Assembly: GCA_045592125.1 (NCBI GenBank)
Contig: JAZNUE010000027.1
Span: 17,350-81,349, forward strand
DNA from: HGM04593 sp045592125
Lineage (GTDB): Bacteria; Bacteroidota; Bacteroidia; Bacteroidales; Bacteroidaceae
Reading direction: 5' to 3'
DNA length: 64,000 nt
This document shows positions 7,603-15,977 of the stretch, one piece after another; the first letter of the stretch is position 1; the number at the start of each line of letters is the position of its first letter. A model generated the notes under the pieces. That model was not told where the DNA came from and made no database searches. It saw nothing but the letters and a program-made list of their open reading frames with translations. The position numbers and the translations under genes are program-made.

Positions 7603-9681
7603 ATGAGAACAAGAAGAGTCTTCCTGTTCCTGCTATCCTTAGTGGCAGGAATATCGGCAGCAATGGCAGGCATGCCTGAGGTTGAGGGGATTTTCTCCGC
7701 GTCATTCTCCAAGGGCACCCCAGTACAGATAACGAACAACCGCGACAAGGGATATGCCATCAGGCTGGGTTACGACGGCAGCACTGTCACCAGCGCAGGC
7801 ACAGCATACGGCGAGGACGAGGTATGGTACCTGGTTGGCAATGCCGACTCCTTCATCATGTACAGCCACAAGGCCGGCAAGAAAACTGCCCTGAGACTGG
7901 AGAGCGCCGAAAGCGGCGCTGCCGCAGCAATGGCAAGGACGGAGAGCGCTACCCCGCTCACGATCACCCGCCACGAGGACGGTAGCTGCACAATATCGCC
8001 AAAAGAGAATCCTGGACTGAGTTTCAACATGTTCGGCGGGGCAGGACGTGATATCAAACTCTATTCAAGCGAGGACGATGGCGGGCGCTGGAACATCAGG
8101 ACCATTGACATGGACAGGCCGCTAAAGATAAGGTACAACGCGCAGCTGGAGGGCGGGTTTGACACCAACACACGCATTGGCGAGCTGGCCATAACCGTAA
8201 ATGGTACAACAGGCAGCAGCATGCTCACCAAGGAGAACGTAAAGGAAGAACAGACCTGTTACCTGCCGCACAATGCAAAGTTCGGCATTGCCACAGGACT
8301 TGTTTGCCACGGCTGGAAGATGGACATAAACGGCGGCAAGGAGATTGCAGGGCTGGAACTCGCCGGCAAAGGCATGGAGGTTACCGTGAATATAAGCGTT
8401 GACAAGGAGAACAAGTACCAGTACCTGTTCTATTCTCCCGACGAGAAGGGTATTCCCTACCGTATACCGGCCATAGTGACAACTGCCAACGGATATGTAT
8501 TTGCCATTAACGACTATCGCCCCTGCGGCAATGACATAGGTTTCGGCGAAGTGGACCTTGTAATGCGCCACAGCGTGAAAGGCGGCAGCGAATGGGACGG
8601 GCACTCTTGGAGCGAGCCCATAAAGATTGCCGACGGCGTGGGAAAGGAGGCCAAGGAGACATGGCTCACAGGATTCGGCGACCCGGCTGTAGTAGCCGAC
8701 CGCGAGCGTAATGAGATTCTTGTAATGAGCGTATGCGGCAACCGCGTATGCTGGCACGGCAACTATGGCTCAGGTACTGCCGAGAATCCAGAGAACCCCA
8801 ACCGCATGGCACGCCTGCGCATTAAGTACAACGAGGAGACAGGCGAGTGGGTAGCAGGCCAGCCCGAAGAGGTTACATACGATATTTACCCCTTGTTCAA
8901 GGACCAGGACGGCAAGGCACATGTAGGCTCTATGTTCATTGGCGCTGGCCGCATGGCACAAAGCAGGATGATAAAGGTCGGCGACTATTACCGCATATAC
9001 TGCGCAGTATGGGCCGTAGAGGCAGGCAGCTACCGCCACCACAACTATGCGCTCTACTCCGACGATTTTGGCGAGACATGGCACCTGTTGGGAGAGTTGG
9101 GCAACGACTTCAACGACAGTCCTGCGCCCTACGGCAACGAGCCCAAATGCGAGGAACTGCCCGACGGCAGCGTGCTCTTGAGCAGTCGCAAGGGACACGG
9201 ACGCTACTTCAACGTATTCCACTACACAAACTTTGAGAAGGCCGAGGGCTATTGGGACGGAGCCGTTGCCACCGACCAGGCGGGCGACCTCAAGTTCGGT
9301 CGTAACGACACCAACGGCGAGCCGTTGCTCGTTGGCAACATCCTGTTCCAATCGGCACCCACGGGCGACAGCCGCAGCGATGTTGCGATATTCTACAAGC
9401 CACTGAGCAACGACCCTGCGACATACACCCCTACAGAGCTCTCAAAAGGCTGGAAGAAATTGAGGGTTTCGGACCGCGGCTCGGCCTACTCGTCAATGTG
9501 TATCCTGCCCGACGGCAACATAGGAATATACTATGAGGAAGAACCCGGCGGCTATTCAATGGTATATGTTCCTATAAATATATACAGCGCAGTCGGCCCT
9601 ATTGTATATACCGGCCATCTGGTTGACAAATGCCCTAACTGCAGCGAAGGGAAATACGAAGGTATTGTAACTGTAGAGTAA
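7603..9681 (+). CDS. Secreted exo-alpha-sialidase (neuraminidase)
   Basis: A 692-residue enzyme with a signal peptide ending near AMAG (about residue 23). Residues about 30-165 resemble a small carbohydrate-binding or beta-trefoil module; an insertion domain follows, then the six-bladed catalytic propeller from about 275. Visible sialidase hallmarks are YRIP with R287, Asp-box SDDFGETW, the acidic GNEPKCEELPDG segment, SSRKG, and GSAYSSMCILPDG with the likely nucleophile Tyr. It should release terminal sialic acids from host mucins or glycans in the periplasm or at the surface. No sialic-acid transport or catabolic genes are adjacent, so free sialate may be used elsewhere or left for neighbours. 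Confidence 0.93.
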   Translation: MRTRRVFLFLLSLVAGISAAMAGMPEVEGIFSASFSKGTPVQITNNRDKGYAIRLGYDGSTVTSAGTAYGEDEVWYLVGNADSFIMYSHKAGKKTALRLESAESGAAAAMARTESATPLTITRHEDGSCTISPKENPGLSFNMFGGAGRDIKLYSSEDDGGRWNIRTIDMDRPLKIRYNAQLEGGFDTNTRIGELAITVNGTTGSSMLTKENVKEEQTCYLPHNAKFGIATGLVCHGWKMDINGGKEIAGLELAGKGMEVTVNISVDKENKYQYLFYSPDEKGIPYRIPAIVTTANGYVFAINDYRPCGNDIGFGEVDLVMRHSVKGGSEWDGHSWSEPIKIADGVGKEAKETWLTGFGDPAVVADRERNEILVMSVCGNRVCWHGNYGSGTAENPENPNRMARLRIKYNEETGEWVAGQPEEVTYDIYPLFKDQDGKAHVGSMFIGAGRMAQSRMIKVGDYYRIYCAVWAVEAGSYRHHNYALYSDDFGETWHLLGELGNDFNDSPAPYGNEPKCEELPDGSVLLSSRKGHGRYFNVFHYTNFEKAEGYWDGAVATDQAGDLKFGRNDTNGEPLLVGNILFQSAPTGDSRSDVAIFYKPLSNDPATYTPTELSKGWKKLRVSDRGSAYSSMCILPDGNIGIYYEEEPGGYSMVYVPINIYSAVGPIVYTGHLVDKCPNCSEGKYEGIVTVE

Positions 9682-9734
9682 CAGATTCAACTGAAAAACC
9701 CATTAATTTGTTATAAACATAAAAGGAGAACATT

Positions 9735-10538
9735 ATGGACTACATGTATCTTTTGCTAGGGATATCGTTCCTGGTATCGGCCCTTGGATGGATTTATTTC
9801 ATCTACTTCTTCAGCATTGGCTACGGCCTGTCAATCTCGGCACTCGCTGCGGCAACAGCGATAATCTTCGCCGACGAGATTACATTGCCCGTAATAATCC
9901 TCTGCGCCGTGCTGTTTATCTACGGCATACGCCTGGCAGGCTATCTGCTGCTGCGTGAGCGCAAGTCGGCCTCGTACAAGAAGATTCTTTACCAGCCCGA
10001 CAACACAAAGAAAAAACCGCTGTTCGCAATGTTCATGATATGGATATCATGCGCGCTGCTCTATGTAGGGCAGATAAGCCCGGCAACCTTCTACCTGTAT
10101 AACTCCGGCAACGGAGCACCGGTGAATGAACTATGGGCATGGGCCGGAGCAGTCATTGCCACCATTGGAGTAGTCATTGAAATGGTTGCCGACGCGCAGA
10201 AGAGTGCTGCAAAGAAAGTGGACGCGAGCCGTTTCGTCAGCACAGGACTCTACCGCATCGTACGTTGCCCCAACTACTTTGGCGAAGTACTCATGTGGAC
10301 GGGCAGCTTCATAATATGCATTGGCGCCTGCTGCACAGCATGGCAGTGGGTTATAGCCTCGCTTGGATACGCGGGCATTGTATATGTGATGTTCAGCGGC
10401 GCACGCCGCCTTGAGCTGCGCCAGCAGGAAATCTATGGCAACGACCCCGAGTTCCAGGCCTACATAAAGAAGCGCCCGCTAATCATACCTTTCGTACCAA
10501 TATACAGCGTTGCCAAGTACAGTTGGCTTAAAGGGTAA
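9735..10538 (+). CDS. DUF1295 / steroid 5-alpha-reductase-like membrane protein
   Basis: A 267-residue integral membrane protein with about seven hydrophobic helices. The C-terminal signature runs FVSTGLYRIVRCPNYFGEVL, followed by a helix and RRLELRQQEIYGNDPEFQAYIKKR. This is the conserved cofactor-binding end of the DUF1295/isoprenylcysteine methyltransferase and 5-alpha-reductase superfamily. It may be an NAD(P)H-dependent lipid reductase, but no substrate can be named. It lies 53 bp downstream of the sialidase on the same strand, with AAAGGAG just before the ATG, and is followed by a strong terminator. The two genes may be co-transcribed. Confidence 0.85.
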   Translation: MDYMYLLLGISFLVSALGWIYFIYFFSIGYGLSISALAAATAIIFADEITLPVIILCAVLFIYGIRLAGYLLLRERKSASYKKILYQPDNTKKKPLFAMFMIWISCALLYVGQISPATFYLYNSGNGAPVNELWAWAGAVIATIGVVIEMVADAQKSAAKKVDASRFVSTGLYRIVRCPNYFGEVLMWTGSFIICIGACCTAWQWVIASLGYAGIVYVMFSGARRLELRQQEIYGNDPEFQAYIKKRPLIIPFVPIYSVAKYSWLKG

Positions 10539-10562
10539 AGTGATACAAATCGAACAGTTTCT

Positions 10563-10603
10563 AAAACACATTGAAGGGTCATAGACCCTTCAATGTGTTT
10601 TTT
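10563..10603 (+). terminator. Rho-independent terminator
   Basis: An 18-bp perfect stem (AAAACACATTGAAGGGTC with GACCCTTCAATGTGTTTT) and 3-nt loop with a T run, 25 bp after the DUF1295 gene. Confidence 0.92.
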
Positions 10604-10611
10604 ACGTACAT

Positions 10612-10854
10612 GTCATTGACTCGTTTTGCTCTTCGCAACCCAAACGGCATAACCTGCGGCTATGCTGCGTTTGACCTGTTGCTGCAAAACTCGTCGATAA
10701 CAAAAAGGTCATTGACTCGTTTTGCTCTTCGCAACCCAAACGGCATAACCTGCGGCTATGCTACGTTTGACCTGTTGCTGCAAAACTCGCCGATAACAAA
10801 AAAAGGTCATTGACTCGTTTTGCTTTTAGCAGCAAAACTCGTCGATAACAAAAC
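10612..10854. repeat. Tandem copies of a structured repeat (GACTCGTTTTGC family)
   Basis: Three direct copies start at 10612, 10708 and 10806. The first two are 96-98 bp and nearly identical; the third is an internal-deletion form of about 48 bp. Each full unit folds as one long hairpin: TTTTGC/GCAAAA outside, then GCAAC/GTTGC, CAAACG/CGTTTG and GCATA/TATGC. A fourth, diverged copy at 59118 keeps the fold with compensatory base changes. Short open frames through it reflect the repeat and are not genes. Confidence 0.85.
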
Positions 10855-10861
10855 GTTGTTT

Positions 10862-11274
10862 TGTCATTCTGAGCGTAGCGAAGAATCTCAAGCTTTGCGC
10901 GTACTTGTCATTTTTCGGACAAAGTCCTCGACAACACGTCTGAGCGTGATTGAGATGTTTCGCTTTGCTCAACATGACAGGGCTGTCTAGATAACAGAGA
11001 ACAGAGAACAGAGTACCGAACACGTGTACTTGTCATCCTAAGCGTAGCGAAGAATCTAATGGGTGCATGATTGGGATGTTTCGCTTTGCTCAACATGACA
11101 GGTGCTGTCTAGAGTACAGAGAACGGAGTACAGAGAACAGAGTGCCGAACACGCGTACTTGTGATTCTGAGCGTAGCGAAGGATCTCAAGCTTTGCGTAG
11201 CATTAAGCCGCAGGGGCAAAGGCAAGAATCTAATGGGTGCATGGCTAAGATGTTTCGCTTTGCTCAACATGACA
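10862..11274. repeat. Three copies of the TGTCAT inverted repeat
   Basis: Copies lie at 10862-10979, 11031-11100 and 11160-11274. Left arms read TGTCATTCTGAGCGTAGCGA or close to it; right arms read TTTCGCTTTGCTCAACATGA followed by CA. The copies are separated by related linkers rich in ACAGAGAACAGAG and ending CCGAACACG, so arm plus linker was duplicated together. There is no coding potential. With the preceding tandem repeat, the whole 10.61-11.27 kb gap is repeat material. Confidence 0.85.
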
Positions 11275-11358
11275 AGGTCGCCTGGACAAAATCCCTCGGA
11301 ATACAAAACGGGTGATGAAAAATAGGCTGCGTGGACAAGACGACTGATGAAAAATAAT

Positions 11359-11384
11359 ACGCGGAAAACGAAAGTTTTCCGCGT
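11359..11384 (-). terminator. Terminator of the tRNA-Asn genes
   Basis: ACGCGGAAAAC/GTTTTCCGCGT around a GAAA loop, with ATTATTTTTCATC following on the minus strand. It is 2 bp past the 3' end of the nearer tRNA-Asn. Confidence 0.85.
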
Positions 11385-11386
11385 TG

Positions 11387-11460
11387 CTCTTCAGGTAGGA
11401 CTTGAACCTACGACCCCCTGATTAACAGTCAGGTGCTCTAACCGACTGAGCTACTGAAGA
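11387..11460 (-). tRNA. tRNA-Asn (anticodon GTT)
   Basis: A 74-nt cloverleaf. The acceptor TCTTCAG pairs with CTGAAGA and has discriminator G. The anticodon loop CTGTTAA gives GTT, and the T arm is GTAGG-TTCAAGT-CCTAC. CCA is not encoded. It is identical to the second copy at 11503, and both are on the minus strand. Confidence 0.95.
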
Positions 11461-11502
11461 ATATGTGGAGTCCATTAAAAAAGCGAGGCCTTTGCCCGCT
11501 TG

Positions 11503-11576
11503 CTCTTCAGGTAGGACTTGAACCTACGACCCCCTGATTAACAGTCAGGTGCTCTAACCGACTGAGCTACTGAAGA
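11503..11576 (-). tRNA. tRNA-Asn (anticodon GTT), second copy
   Basis: The same sequence as the copy at 11387-11460, with a similar 3' flank (GCAAGCG against GCAACGC), so it is a tandem duplication with a 116-bp period. The two are probably co-transcribed from the AT-rich region at 11577-11730. Confidence 0.95.
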
Positions 11577-11786
11577 ATATTTCCGACTCCTTTGTCGTTT
11601 GACGTTGCAAAAGTACTATATCTTTTTCTACCTTGCAAGTTTTTCGCCTTTTTTTTCCTTTGTCGGGCAAAAAAAGGTGCATTATGATAAAATTATTCTT
11701 AAAATGGAGCAAAAAAGTAACTCTAAAGGCTGTTATCACCTGGTAAAAGAGTATCTTCGCGGGTAATTAATGAAAATAGTATCCTT

Positions 11787-13451
11787 ATGAAAAGAATCAT
11801 CGCTTCTGCATATCTTCTGCTTGCTGTAATCCTGCTCCTTCCGCAGGCTGCCAGTGCCGACGACAGGCACAAGTTCCGCCTGGCCAGGCAACTGTCGGTC
11901 TTCAACACCATTGTGAAGGACCTTAACCTGTTCTACGTTGACAGCATTATGCCCGATATAATGATAAACAAGGGCATTGCTGCCATGCTGGCGAACCTTG
12001 ACCCCTACACGGTGTATTACCCCGAGGACAAGAGCGAGGAACTGAAGATGATGACTACTGGCAAGTATGCCGGAGTGGGCTCTACAATACGCTACCACGA
12101 GGAGAAGAAGACAACCGTGCTCACTGAGCCTTATGAGGGCATGCCTGCCTACAAGGCCGGCCTGAGGGCGGGTGACGCCATTGTCTCAATTGACGGCAGG
12201 GCGGTAAAGGGCATGAGCGTGGACAGTGTCAGCGACATGCTGCGCGGCGAGCCGGGAACAAGGCTCACCATTGTCGTGCAGCGTCCAGGAGTGAAGAATG
12301 AACTTACATTCAGGCTTGAGCGCGAGAGCATTGCCTTGCCAGCGATAAGCTACTACGGGATGCAGGAAGGCAACATTGGCTACATATCCTTGGAGTCTTT
12401 CACCGAGGACTGCTCGAAGGATATGCGCCGTGCGGTGGTAGACCTCAAGAAGCAGGGTGCGCAGTCATTCATAATTGACCTCAGGAGCAATGGCGGCGGT
12501 CTCTTGAACGAGGCGGTTGAGATTGTAGGCCTGTTCGTCCCAAAGGGCAAGACTGTTGTTACTACGAAGGGGAAAATAAAGCAGTCGAACGAGACCTTTG
12601 AGACAAGGCGCGAGCCAATTGACACGGAGTCGCCAATTGTGGTGCTCGTGAACGGGCAGACGGCGTCGGCGTCGGAGATTGTGGCAGGTGCGCTGCAGGA
12701 TTTCGACCGTGCTGTAATAGTGGGCACGCGCACATATGGCAAGGGCCTTGTGCAGAGTACGCGTCCTGTGGCGGGCGGCGGCTACCTTAAGCTGACAACG
12801 GCAAAGTACTATATCCCCAGCGGGCGATGTGTGCAGGCGCTCGACTACTCTCATGTAATTGACGAGGGGAGGACTTCGCGTGTGCCCGACAGCCTTACGA
12901 CTGTGTTCCGCACAGCGGCCGGGCGCGAGGTACGTGACGGCGGCGGCATACGCCCCGATGTCGAGCCCAAGTCAGAGGAACTCTCTACGCTCATTTATCG
13001 CCTGCTGCAGGACATGTCGGTATTTGACTTTGCGACTGAGTTCTGCCTGAAGAACGATTCTGTGGCGCCGGCCTCGGTGTTCGCAGTCAGCGACGAGGTG
13101 TACCAGGAGTTCGTGGCGTTCCTGAAGTCGCGCGGCTTCAGCTACGACCTTGTGAGCGCGAGCAGGCTTGCCGACCTTAAGAAGGTGATTGAGCTCGAAG
13201 GGTTCGGTGACCTGGTGAAGGACGAGATTGCCTCGCTCGAGAAGAAGCTGCAGGTTAACCTTGACCATTCGCTGGCGCATTTCAGCGATGATGTGAAGAT
13301 TCTGATTGCCTCGGAGATAATTAAGCGCTATCAGGGGCAGAAGGGCGAGATTATCTATAATCTCCGTGAGGATAATGACATTAAGGAGAGCTGCAGGATT
13401 CTCAAGGACGCCAAGCGCTACAGGGAGATTCTCTCGCCTGGCAAGCAGTAG
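11787..13451 (+). CDS. S41-family C-terminal processing peptidase
   Basis: A 554-residue CtpA/Prc-type protease with a signal peptide (residues about 1-24, ending ASA). A PDZ domain spans about 88-168 (KAGLRAGDAIVSIDGRAVKG). The S41 core has NGQTASASEIVAGAL with catalytic Ser about residue 296 and YGKGLVQS with general base K319. A C-terminal helical extension follows. It should cleave C-terminal tails of envelope proteins in the periplasm. A near-consensus -7 box TATCTTCG lies at 11752-11759. It converges on the small membrane protein at 13489. Confidence 0.94.
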   Translation: MKRIIASAYLLLAVILLLPQAASADDRHKFRLARQLSVFNTIVKDLNLFYVDSIMPDIMINKGIAAMLANLDPYTVYYPEDKSEELKMMTTGKYAGVGSTIRYHEEKKTTVLTEPYEGMPAYKAGLRAGDAIVSIDGRAVKGMSVDSVSDMLRGEPGTRLTIVVQRPGVKNELTFRLERESIALPAISYYGMQEGNIGYISLESFTEDCSKDMRRAVVDLKKQGAQSFIIDLRSNGGGLLNEAVEIVGLFVPKGKTVVTTKGKIKQSNETFETRREPIDTESPIVVLVNGQTASASEIVAGALQDFDRAVIVGTRTYGKGLVQSTRPVAGGGYLKLTTAKYYIPSGRCVQALDYSHVIDEGRTSRVPDSLTTVFRTAAGREVRDGGGIRPDVEPKSEELSTLIYRLLQDMSVFDFATEFCLKNDSVAPASVFAVSDEVYQEFVAFLKSRGFSYDLVSASRLADLKKVIELEGFGDLVKDEIASLEKKLQVNLDHSLAHFSDDVKILIASEIIKRYQGQKGEIIYNLREDNDIKESCRILKDAKRYREILSPGKQ

Positions 13452-13488
13452 GGCAATGGCGAAGAGGGACAGCTGGAATGTGCAGCCA

Positions 13489-13944
13489 TTATTCAGCGGT
13501 CCATGCTCTCATCTCTCCCTCGTACAGCGAAAGGATTATCCTGGACTTCTCTCCTGGCATTATTGTCAGGGTGTCTCCTGTGCTGCGGTCTATTGCGTGC
13601 AGTAGGTCCTGCGGGGAGAAGAGCACTCTCTCTCGCATGCTCTTAATGCCGTCAGTCTCCACCGTGTCGCGCAGCGTGCGCCTGTTCACTGTGGCCTGTG
13701 CGCCTGGGGCTACGCAGGGCGATGAGTATATGAGGCTGTCGCCAAAGACGAGGTCGCAGGCCATTCCTTCGGCGCTGCTGGCAAATGATACGGTGTAGGC
13801 GAATATCTCCGGCTCGGCCTTCTTGGAGGCCTCGCTCATTGCATAGTGGGTGAACAGCACCATGGTGAGGACCAGCATGGCAAAGAAAAATACGCTCCCG
13901 TAGAGGAACTTGAGGTTGGAGTGCGAGCTTCTGTTTACTTTCAT
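13489..13944 (-). CDS. Hypothetical single-pass membrane protein
   Basis: 151 residues. One hydrophobic helix (about residues 12-34) near the N terminus is followed by an extracytoplasmic domain of mixed beta character (FAYTVSFASSAEGMACDLVFGDSL; RIILSLYEGEMRAWTAE). I recognise no family. It is convergent with the S41 protease and divergent from the rimP operon. Coding use resembles its neighbours, and the shadow frames are clearly worse. It could be an envelope-anchored accessory protein. Confidence 0.7.
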   Translation of the reverse strand: MKVNRSSHSNLKFLYGSVFFFAMLVLTMVLFTHYAMSEASKKAEPEIFAYTVSFASSAEGMACDLVFGDSLIYSSPCVAPGAQATVNRRTLRDTVETDGIKSMRERVLFSPQDLLHAIDRSTGDTLTIMPGEKSRIILSLYEGEMRAWTAE

Positions 13945-14009
13945 ATCTGTCTGTTTGCGGCAAATATACTACATTTGCTCTCCTGACCCAAGAAAAACTG
14001 CGCAAATGC

Positions 14010-14040
14010 TTGCACAGGCCGCTATTTGTTATTATCTTTG
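14010..14040 (+). promoter_or_regulatory. Promoter of the rimP-nusA-infB operon
   Basis: TTG at 14010-14012 and TATCTTTG at 14033-14040 (exact TAnnTTTG) are separated by 20 bp, the canonical Bacteroidota spacing. Initiation is expected near 14046-14048, just before the hairpin at 14058. Confidence 0.75.
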
Positions 14041-14057
14041 CAGTGTAAGATGAAGAT

Positions 14058-14083
14058 GAGGGGCTGCGAGGCCCCTCTTTTTT
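14058..14083 (+). terminator. Leader terminator/attenuator upstream of rimP
   Basis: GAGGGGC/GCCCCTC with loop TGCGAG and a run of six T. It forms a classic intrinsic terminator lying between the promoter and rimP, about 10 nt into the expected transcript. Because nusA is in the operon, it may serve feedback attenuation; that role is inferred. Confidence 0.7.
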
Positions 14084-14133
14084 ATACAGGCATCCAGAGA
14101 TAATCATATCACATATTATAATATCCGAACAAT

Positions 14134-14601
14134 ATGATTGACAGACAACAGGTAATCGATTTGACAAATGAGTGGCTCTCCGACAAGGAGTATTTTCTGG
14201 TAGATGTCGCCATAAGCAAGGACGACAAGATTACAGTAGAGATTGACCACGCCGACGGCGTGTGGATTGAGGACTGTGCCGAGCTGAGCCGCCACATTGA
14301 GAACGGCCTGAGCCGTGAAACCGATGATTACGAGCTTGAGGTAGGCTCGGCCGGTCTGGGCCAGCCCTTCAAGGTGCTCCAGCAGTACAAGAACCATGTG
14401 GGACTGGAGGTTGAGGTGCTCACAAAGGAAGGGAAGAAACTCAAAGGCATACTTAAGGAGGCCGCCCAGGACGAGTTTGTGCTTACTGTGAGCAAGAAGG
14501 AGAAGAAAGAGGGCGCAAAGCGCCCGCAGCTCGTCGAGGAGGACGTGCATTTTGCCTACGATGGCGTCAAGTACACAAAGTACGTTATAAACTTCAAGTA
14601 A
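14134..14601 (+). CDS. rimP: Ribosome maturation factor RimP
   Basis: 155 residues, the usual length. RimP helps assemble the 30S subunit. Recognisable parts are LVDVAISKDDKITVEIDHADGVWIEDCAELSR, the YELEVGSAGLGQPFK motif (a GLG version of the GLDRP-like turn) and the C-terminal SH3-like domain. It is the first gene of the rimP-nusA-infB operon, the conserved order in most bacteria. The promoter is at 14010. Confidence 0.95.
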   Translation: MIDRQQVIDLTNEWLSDKEYFLVDVAISKDDKITVEIDHADGVWIEDCAELSRHIENGLSRETDDYELEVGSAGLGQPFKVLQQYKNHVGLEVEVLTKEGKKLKGILKEAAQDEFVLTVSKKEKKEGAKRPQLVEEDVHFAYDGVKYTKYVINFK

Positions 14602-14675
14602 GGGGCCGCTCCGCCACCCGCGGAAGGGCCTGGACAGCAAGGAAATTAGTATAAAAACATAAATAGCTTCTAAAA

Positions 14676-15935
14676 ATGGCAAAGAAAGAAGAAACAATCA
14701 GCCTTCTTGATACATTTCAAGAATTCAAAGAGTCGAAGAACATCGACCGTACTACAATGATTAGCGTGCTCGAGGAGAGCTTCCGCAAAGTAATCGTGAA
14801 CCTGTTCGGTACCGACGAGAACTACTCGGTTATCGTGAACCCCGACCGTGGCGACTTTGAGATACAGCGCCGCCGCGTGGTTGTTGCCGATGACGAGGTG
14901 CAGGACGACAACCTTGAGATTTCGCTCAGCGAGGCACAGCTCATTGACGATACCTTCGAAGAGGGTGAGGAGGTGAGCGAGATTGTGAACTTCGCCGAGT
15001 TTGGCCGCCGTGCCATCCTGAACCTGCGCCAGACTCTTGCCTCAAAGATTCTTGAGCTTGAGAAGGACAGCCTTTACAACAAGTACAGCGAGAGGATTGG
15101 CCAGATTGTGAGCGCCGAGGTCTACCAGATATGGAAGAAGGAACTGCTGCTTGTTGACGACGAGGGCAATGAGCTCATCCTTCCTAAGAGCGAGCAGATT
15201 CCGAGCGACTTCTACCGCAAGGGCGACAATGTGCGCGCGGTGGTGGCACGTGTCGACAACCAGAACAATAATCCCAAGATTATTCTCAGCCGCACATCGC
15301 CTATGTTCCTTGAACGCCTGTTCGAGCTTGAGGTGCCCGAGATAAGCGACGGTCTCATTACAATAAAGAAGATTGCGCGCATTCCTGGCAAGCGCGCCAA
15401 GATTGCCGTTGAGACATACGACGAGCGCATTGACCCGGTGGGCGCATGCGTGGGTGTTAAGGGCTCACGTATCCATGGCATTGTGCGCGAGCTCCGCAAC
15501 GAGAATATCGACGTTATACCTTACACTTCAAACATCGAGCTCTTCATCAAGCGCGCGCTCAGCCCTGCGAGAATCCAGGAGATTACTCTTGACGAGGAGA
15601 AGAGGGTGGCCGATGTGAACCTGAAGAAAGAGGAGGTCTCGCTTGCAATTGGCAAGGATGGCCTTAACATCAAGCTCGCCAGCATGATAACAGAGTATAC
15701 AATCAATGTATACCGCGAGATTGACGCCCAGCAGGAGGATGACATCTATCTCGACGAGTTTGCCGACGAGATTGAGGAGTGGATAATTGAGGCAATCAAG
15801 AAGATTGGCCTTGACACTGCCAAGGCTGTGCTTAACGCTCCAAGGGAGGTGCTCATTGAGAAGGCCGACCTTGAGGAGGATACTGTTGACCACGTAATTG
15901 AAGTTCTGAAGGCAGAGTTCGAGGACGAGGAATAA
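14676..15935 (+). CDS. nusA: Transcription elongation/termination factor NusA
   Basis: 419 residues: an N-terminal RNA polymerase-binding domain, an S1 domain (about residues 135-200; SAEVYQIWKKELLLVDDEGNE), and two KH domains containing GACVGVKGSRIHGIVREL and SLAIGKDGLNIKLA. It lacks the long acidic-repeat tail of E. coli NusA, as usual outside Gammaproteobacteria. It acts in pausing, termination and antitermination, and could influence the terminator hairpin in its own leader. Confidence 0.97.
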   Translation: MAKKEETISLLDTFQEFKESKNIDRTTMISVLEESFRKVIVNLFGTDENYSVIVNPDRGDFEIQRRRVVVADDEVQDDNLEISLSEAQLIDDTFEEGEEVSEIVNFAEFGRRAILNLRQTLASKILELEKDSLYNKYSERIGQIVSAEVYQIWKKELLLVDDEGNELILPKSEQIPSDFYRKGDNVRAVVARVDNQNNNPKIILSRTSPMFLERLFELEVPEISDGLITIKKIARIPGKRAKIAVETYDERIDPVGACVGVKGSRIHGIVRELRNENIDVIPYTSNIELFIKRALSPARIQEITLDEEKRVADVNLKKEEVSLAIGKDGLNIKLASMITEYTINVYREIDAQQEDDIYLDEFADEIEEWIIEAIKKIGLDTAKAVLNAPREVLIEKADLEEDTVDHVIEVLKAEFEDEE

Positions 15936-15977
15936 GGCGACACTTTAAGGAATAAACGAAAAAAGAGAAGAGTACTG

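Noticed and set aside
10612..10854. Possible CRISPR array in the tandem repeat
   Set aside because: Units of 96-98 bp are contiguous, without unique spacers; no cas gene is in the window.
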